DNA of 64,000 nucleotides, from positions 1 through 64,000 of the forward strand of contig NZ_JAMGSL010000004.1 of assembly GCF_025195125.1 (NCBI RefSeq), given 5' to 3'. The notes beneath the pieces are model-generated. The model was not told the DNA's origin, ran no database searches, and saw only the letters and a list, made by a program, of their open reading frames with translations. Positions 61,239 to 64,000 of the stretch are shown one piece after another. The first letter of the stretch is position 1; each line of letters opens with the position of its first letter. This stretch comes from Streptomyces sp. Je 1-79 (GTDB lineage: Bacteria; Actinomycetota; Actinomycetes; Streptomycetales; Streptomycetaceae). A program made the translations under genes and the position numbers.

Positions 61239-62576
61239 TCAGATGTTACGGAAGCGGTTGATGGCGTCGATGTGCTTCGCGCGCATCTCCGGGTCACGCA
61301 CGCCCAGGCCCTCTTCGGGGGCGAGCGCGAGGACGCCGACCTTGCCCTGGTGCAGGTTGCGGTGCACGTCGTAGGCGGCCTGGCCGGTCTCCTCCAGGGA
61401 GTAGACCTTGGAGAGCGTCGGGTGGATCTTGCCCTTGGCTATCAGGCGGTTGGCCTCCCACGCCTCGCGGTAGTTGGCGAAGTGCGAGCCGATGATCCGC
61501 TTGAGCGACATCCACAGGTACCGGTTGTCGTACTCGTGCATGTAGCCCGAGGTGGAGGCACAGGTGGTGATGGTGCCGCCCTTGCGGGTGACGTAGACGC
61601 TCGCGCCGAAGGTCTCGCGGCCGGGGTGCTCGAAGACGATGTCGATGTCCTCCCCGCCGGTGAGCTCGCGGATGCGCTTGCCGAAGCGCTTCCACTCCTT
61701 CGGGTCCTGGGTGTGCTCGTCCTTCCAGAACTTGTAGCCCTCGGCGTTGCGGTCGATGACCGCCTCGGCGCCCATCGACCGGCAGATGTCGGCCTTCTCG
61801 GGGGAGGAGACGACACAGATCGGGTTGGCGCCGCCGGCCAGGGCGAACTGCGTGGCGTACGAGCCGAGTCCGCCGCTCGCGCCCCAGATCAGGACGTTGT
61901 CGCCCTGCTTCATGCCGGCGCCGTTGCGGGAGACCAGCTGGCGGTACGCGGTCGAGTTGACGAGGCCGGGGGCCGCCGCCTCCTCCCAGCTCAGGTGGTC
62001 CGGCTTCGGCATCAGCTGGTTGGACTTGACGAGCGCGATCTCCGCCAGGCCGCCGAAGTTGGTCTCGAAGCCCCAGATGCGCTGCTCGGGGTCGAGCATC
62101 GTGTCGTTGTGGCCGTCCGAGGACTCCAGCTCGACCGAGAGGCAGTGCGCGACGACCTCGTCGCCGGGCTTCCAGGAGTTCACGCCCGGGCCGGTGCGCA
62201 GCACGACGCCCGCGAGGTCGGAGCCGATGACGTGGTACGGCAGGTCGTGACGCTTGCTGAGGTCGCTGAGCCTGCCGTAGCGCTCCAGGAAGCCGAAGGT
62301 CGACACCGGCTCGAAGATCGAGGTCCAGACCGAGTTGTAGTTCACGGAGCTGGCCATGACGGCGACCAGGGCCTCGCCCGGGCCGAGCTCGGGGAGCGGC
62401 ACGTCGTCGAGGTGGAGCGACTTGCGCGGGTCCTTGTCGCGGCTCTCGAGGCCGGCGAAGATCTCCGTCTCGTCCTTGTGGACGGTCACGGCGCGGTACG
62501 ACTCGGGGAGCTTGATGTTGGCGAAGTCCGAGGACGTGGAGTCCGGGGACTGGATCGCGTCCAGGATGTCCTTCAC
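61239..62576 (-). CDS. ccrA: Crotonyl-CoA carboxylase/reductase
   Basis: 445 residues from GTG 62576, which has GGAGG upstream. Residues known in Kitasatospora Ccr to hold CO2 occur at identical numbers: Asn81, Phe170, Glu171, His365, which also confirms the start. Zinc-free MDR fold with NADPH loop WGASGGLGSYATQ at 231-243. It reductively carboxylates crotonyl-CoA to ethylmalonyl-CoA, the entry reaction of the pathway and a source of polyketide extender units. First gene of the operon; the promoter is readable upstream. Confidence 0.97.
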   Translation of the reverse strand: MKDILDAIQSPDSTSSDFANIKLPESYRAVTVHKDETEIFAGLESRDKDPRKSLHLDDVPLPELGPGEALVAVMASSVNYNSVWTSIFEPVSTFGFLERYGRLSDLSKRHDLPYHVIGSDLAGVVLRTGPGVNSWKPGDEVVAHCLSVELESSDGHNDTMLDPEQRIWGFETNFGGLAEIALVKSNQLMPKPDHLSWEEAAAPGLVNSTAYRQLVSRNGAGMKQGDNVLIWGASGGLGSYATQFALAGGANPICVVSSPEKADICRSMGAEAVIDRNAEGYKFWKDEHTQDPKEWKRFGKRIRELTGGEDIDIVFEHPGRETFGASVYVTRKGGTITTCASTSGYMHEYDNRYLWMSLKRIIGSHFANYREAWEANRLIAKGKIHPTLSKVYSLEETGQAAYDVHRNLHQGKVGVLALAPEEGLGVRDPEMRAKHIDAINRFRNI

Positions 62577-62799
62577 GGGGTGCCTCCGGCGGTGCGGCGT
62601 CTGAGGGGACGCACTGAGGGTTACGTCTTGGAGTGCTGCTGTGGAGGTGTGCCGTCGGTTCGGCGGGTGGTGCGGTGGCTGCGCCGGGTGGGCGCTGAGG
62701 GTGCCTGTGACGCAGGCGTCCGGGCGCACAATCACGATGGCTTGTGGGGACAGCCGGCGCACGAGGAGACCTCGGCGCGCCGGCCGCCCGGACACAAAC

Positions 62800-62828
62800 A
62801 ACGTATGGCACCGCGTGTCACCTGACAA
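62800..62828 (-). promoter_or_regulatory. sigma70/HrdB-type promoter of the ccr operon
   Basis: On the - strand -35 TTGTCA (62828-62823), 17-bp spacer, -10 TACGTT (62805-62800). It gives a leader of about 215 nt before the ccr GTG. Near-consensus elements and ideal spacing. Confidence 0.6.
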
Positions 62829-62842
62829 GGCACTGCGTGCCA
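62807..62842. promoter_or_regulatory. Paired operator-like repeats over the ccr promoter
   Basis: GGCACCGCGTGTCA (62807-62820) and GGCACTGCGTGCCA (62829-62842) differ at two positions and are 22 bp apart, two DNA turns. The second half is itself a palindrome (GGCAC-TGC-GTGCC), and TGTCACCTGACA (62816-62827) is an extra symmetrical element between. They cover the -35 box and the spacer, so the TetR protein encoded upstream could repress the operon here. Confidence 0.55.
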
Positions 62843-62910
62843 ACAATTTCACTCATATGCAATCTGCCGGTCACACATGAGCGATGATCGATCGAACGCC
62901 CGGACAAAAG

Positions 62911-62949
62911 CGGACGAGGGCCGCCCCCTGGTGGGGCGGCCCTCGTCCG
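62911..62949. terminator. Terminator after the TetR gene
   Basis: Perfect 17-bp arms beginning CGGACGAGGGCCGCCCC with a 5-nt loop; read on the - strand it follows the TetR stop by 11 bp and is followed by TTTTGTCC. Confidence 0.85.
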
Positions 62950-62960
62950 GAAGGTGCTGG

Positions 62961-63818
62961 TCAGTCGCGCTGGAGCGCGTGCTGGATGGTGCGCATGACC
63001 TCGTCGAGCGGAGCGTCCGTACGCGCCACGGCCACGAGCACCCCGCCCTCGGTGGACGCGGTCGCCACGGGCGGCTGCGTGGCCGGCTGGGAGCCCTGGG
63101 AGCCCGTCTGGGAGCCCGGCTGCGGGGCCGTGGCCGGCCGGGCGCCTATGCCCGTACCGAACGTCTCCCGCACGATCGCGAAGGCGTGGTCCAGCTGCGC
63201 CTCCACGTCCCCCTGGCCGCCCGCCCGCAGCCAGCGGCGCAGGACGTGGTTGTGGGCCGTGACGACGGCCGACGCGGCGACCTCGGCGAGCAGCGGGTCG
63301 TCGTTCCCGTCGTGGTGGTCGCGCTCGTCGAAGTGGCCCAGCAGATAGCGGGTGAACAGCCGCTCGTACCGGGCCACCGAGGCGATCTCCCGCTCGCGCA
63401 GGGTGGGCACCTCGCGGGTGAGCCGGTACCGCTCCACGGAGACCGCCGGAGACCCCGCGTACATCTTCATGACTTCCTTGATGCCCCGGCAGACCGTGTC
63501 CAGCGGGTGCTCGTGCGGCGGGGCCGCGTTGAGCACCGCCTCCGCCCGCACCAGGGTGTCGTCGTGGTCGGGGAAGATCGCCTCTTCCTTGGAGCGGAAG
63601 TGGCGGAAGAAGGTCCGGCGGGCGACCCCGGCCGCCGCGGCGATCTCGTCGACCGTCGTCGCCTCGTACCCCTTGGTCGCGAAGAGCTCCATGGCCGCCG
63701 CCGCCAGCTCACGGCGCATCTTCAGCCGCTGCGCGGCCGCGCGGGTGCCCGCCGCACTCTCCGGGGTGTCGGAGGTGGACAGGGACGTGGCACGGGGTGA
63801 CTTCGCGGCCTTGGACAT
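62961..63818 (-). CDS. TetR-family transcriptional regulator, probable ccr operon regulator
   Basis: 285 residues from ATG 63818; ATG 63836 would add six and has a poorer context. TetR N-terminal DNA-binding domain at about 35-80 with VDEIAAAAGVARRTFFRHFR as the HTH. The C-terminal ligand domain ends about 230; then a Gln/Pro/Ser-rich linker with GSQ repeats leads to a short C-terminal segment. It lies between the 3-hydroxyacyl-CoA dehydrogenase and ccr genes, all on one strand, and is the natural candidate for binding the repeats in the ccr promoter. Confidence 0.92.
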   Translation of the reverse strand: MSKAAKSPRATSLSTSDTPESAAGTRAAAQRLKMRRELAAAAMELFATKGYEATTVDEIAAAAGVARRTFFRHFRSKEEAIFPDHDDTLVRAEAVLNAAPPHEHPLDTVCRGIKEVMKMYAGSPAVSVERYRLTREVPTLREREIASVARYERLFTRYLLGHFDERDHHDGNDDPLLAEVAASAVVTAHNHVLRRWLRAGGQGDVEAQLDHAFAIVRETFGTGIGARPATAPQPGSQTGSQGSQPATQPPVATASTEGGVLVAVARTDAPLDEVMRTIQHALQRD

Positions 63819-63939
63819 GTCCTGAACGTACTGCATCAGTGCGGGAGTGTGCCCAGGTGGGGGAGGGCCGCCGGGGCCCGTGCCCGGGGTGCCGGCGGCA
63901 CCCCCGGGGCTCAGCAGCCCTCCCCAGCCCGCGTAGGGC

Positions 63940-64000
63940 TCAGCGTCGGGCATATTCGCGGAAGCCGCGCCCCGTCTTGCGGCCCAGGCAGCCGGCCGCC
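63940..64000 (-). CDS. 3-hydroxyacyl-CoA dehydrogenase, C-terminal fragment (cut by window edge)
   Basis: Only about 19 codons and the stop are visible; read on the - strand they give AAGCLGRKTGRGFREYARR. L-GRKTGRGFY is the C-terminal end of 3-hydroxybutyryl-CoA dehydrogenases (FadB2/Hbd). Next to ccr it would make acetoacetyl-CoA into 3-hydroxybutyryl-CoA, precursor of crotonyl-CoA. The gap to the TetR start is about 120 bp. Confidence 0.7.
   Translation of the reverse strand, partial: AAGCLGRKTGRGFREYARR

Larger units (their letters stand above)
62577..62960. other. 384-bp gap between TetR and ccr genes
   Basis: Contains the ccr RBS and leader (62577-62799), the ccr promoter and paired operator-like repeats (62800-62842), an AT-rich patch around 62840-62880, and the TetR terminator (62911-62949). 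No coding reading with support was found. Confidence 0.7.

Noticed and set aside
1..64000. tRNA, rRNA, riboswitch and intact transposase
   Set aside because: No cloverleaf, rRNA core, cobalamin- or other riboswitch consensus, nor IS-like transposase frame was recognised; a tRNAscan/Infernal run would be decisive.

Overview
The window is high-GC actinobacterial DNA. Frequent GTG starts, short ATGA/GTGA overlaps, leaderless-looking promoters and the gene content (crotonyl-CoA carboxylase/reductase operon, SpoIIE-type phosphatases, LivFGHMK, mycothiol-era style housekeeping neighbours) point to Streptomyces or a close relative. Much of it from about 8.5 kb to the right end resembles, from memory, the conserved SCO64xx chromosomal region of S. 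coelicolor. No rRNA, tRNA, CRISPR array or intact mobile element was seen.

1-7.2 kb: the right-hand part of a biosynthetic gene cluster, all on the + strand and tightly coupled: the end of a mutase large subunit, a separate B12-binding mutase subunit, an adenylation-thiolation-thioesterase synthetase that looks like the aryl-2-oxoacid dimerising (polyporic acid/atromentin-type) enzymes, an NAD-dependent epimerase-like SDR, an O-methyltransferase-like protein lacking the usual catalytic His, and a PHBH-type FAD monooxygenase. The cluster ends at a decayed tyrosine-integrase C-terminus (7021-7215), a hint of how it may have arrived.

7.2-20.9 kb: mixed housekeeping and secreted functions: PcaL fusion, MBL hydrolase, exonuclease III, CocE-type secreted hydrolase, L,D-transpeptidase lipoprotein, P450, gamma-glutamyltransferase, a methionine aminopeptidase divergent from a small HTH regulator (mirror-image leaderless promoters), a PPOX flavoprotein and a large Pro-rich hypothetical.

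21-31.7 kb: reductive pyrimidine catabolism operon (beta-ureidopropionase, class III aminotransferase, dihydropyrimidinase, LLM oxidoreductase) with an NCS1 hydantoin/nucleobase permease 4.4 kb further on. Between them lie a Cys-rich unknown protein, a winged-helix regulator, an isochorismatase-fold hydrolase, and a compact three-gene cassette: N5-glutamine-MTase-like methyltransferase, a CDGSH iron-sulfur domain fused to a heme-oxygenase-like diiron domain, and a flavin reductase. That cassette is the best candidate for an undescribed redox/biosynthetic system.

31.7-47.6 kb: inositol phosphatase-like, carotenoid-desaturase-like flavoprotein, macro domain, TerB, Lrp regulator divergent from an EamA exporter plus aromatic/aspartate aminotransferase, two tail-to-tail SpoIIE phosphatases, Ada-AlkA and Ogt DNA-alkylation repair, an orphan VapB-like protein, NUDIX and glycerate kinase.

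47.6-54.8 kb: PucR regulator divergent from a liv-type branched-chain amino acid/amide ABC transporter operon. A 62-codon ORF made mostly of four perfect 33-bp tandem repeats is coupled by ATGA overlaps between the two ATPase genes. A GNAT gene follows.

54.8-64 kb, - strand: phosphatidylserine synthase/decarboxylase, then the ethylmalonyl-CoA pathway operon (ccr, ecm/meaA, mcl, MaoC hydratase, acyl-CoA dehydrogenase), a TetR regulator and the tail of a 3-hydroxyacyl-CoA dehydrogenase. The ccr promoter can be read directly and is overlaid by a paired operator-like repeat.
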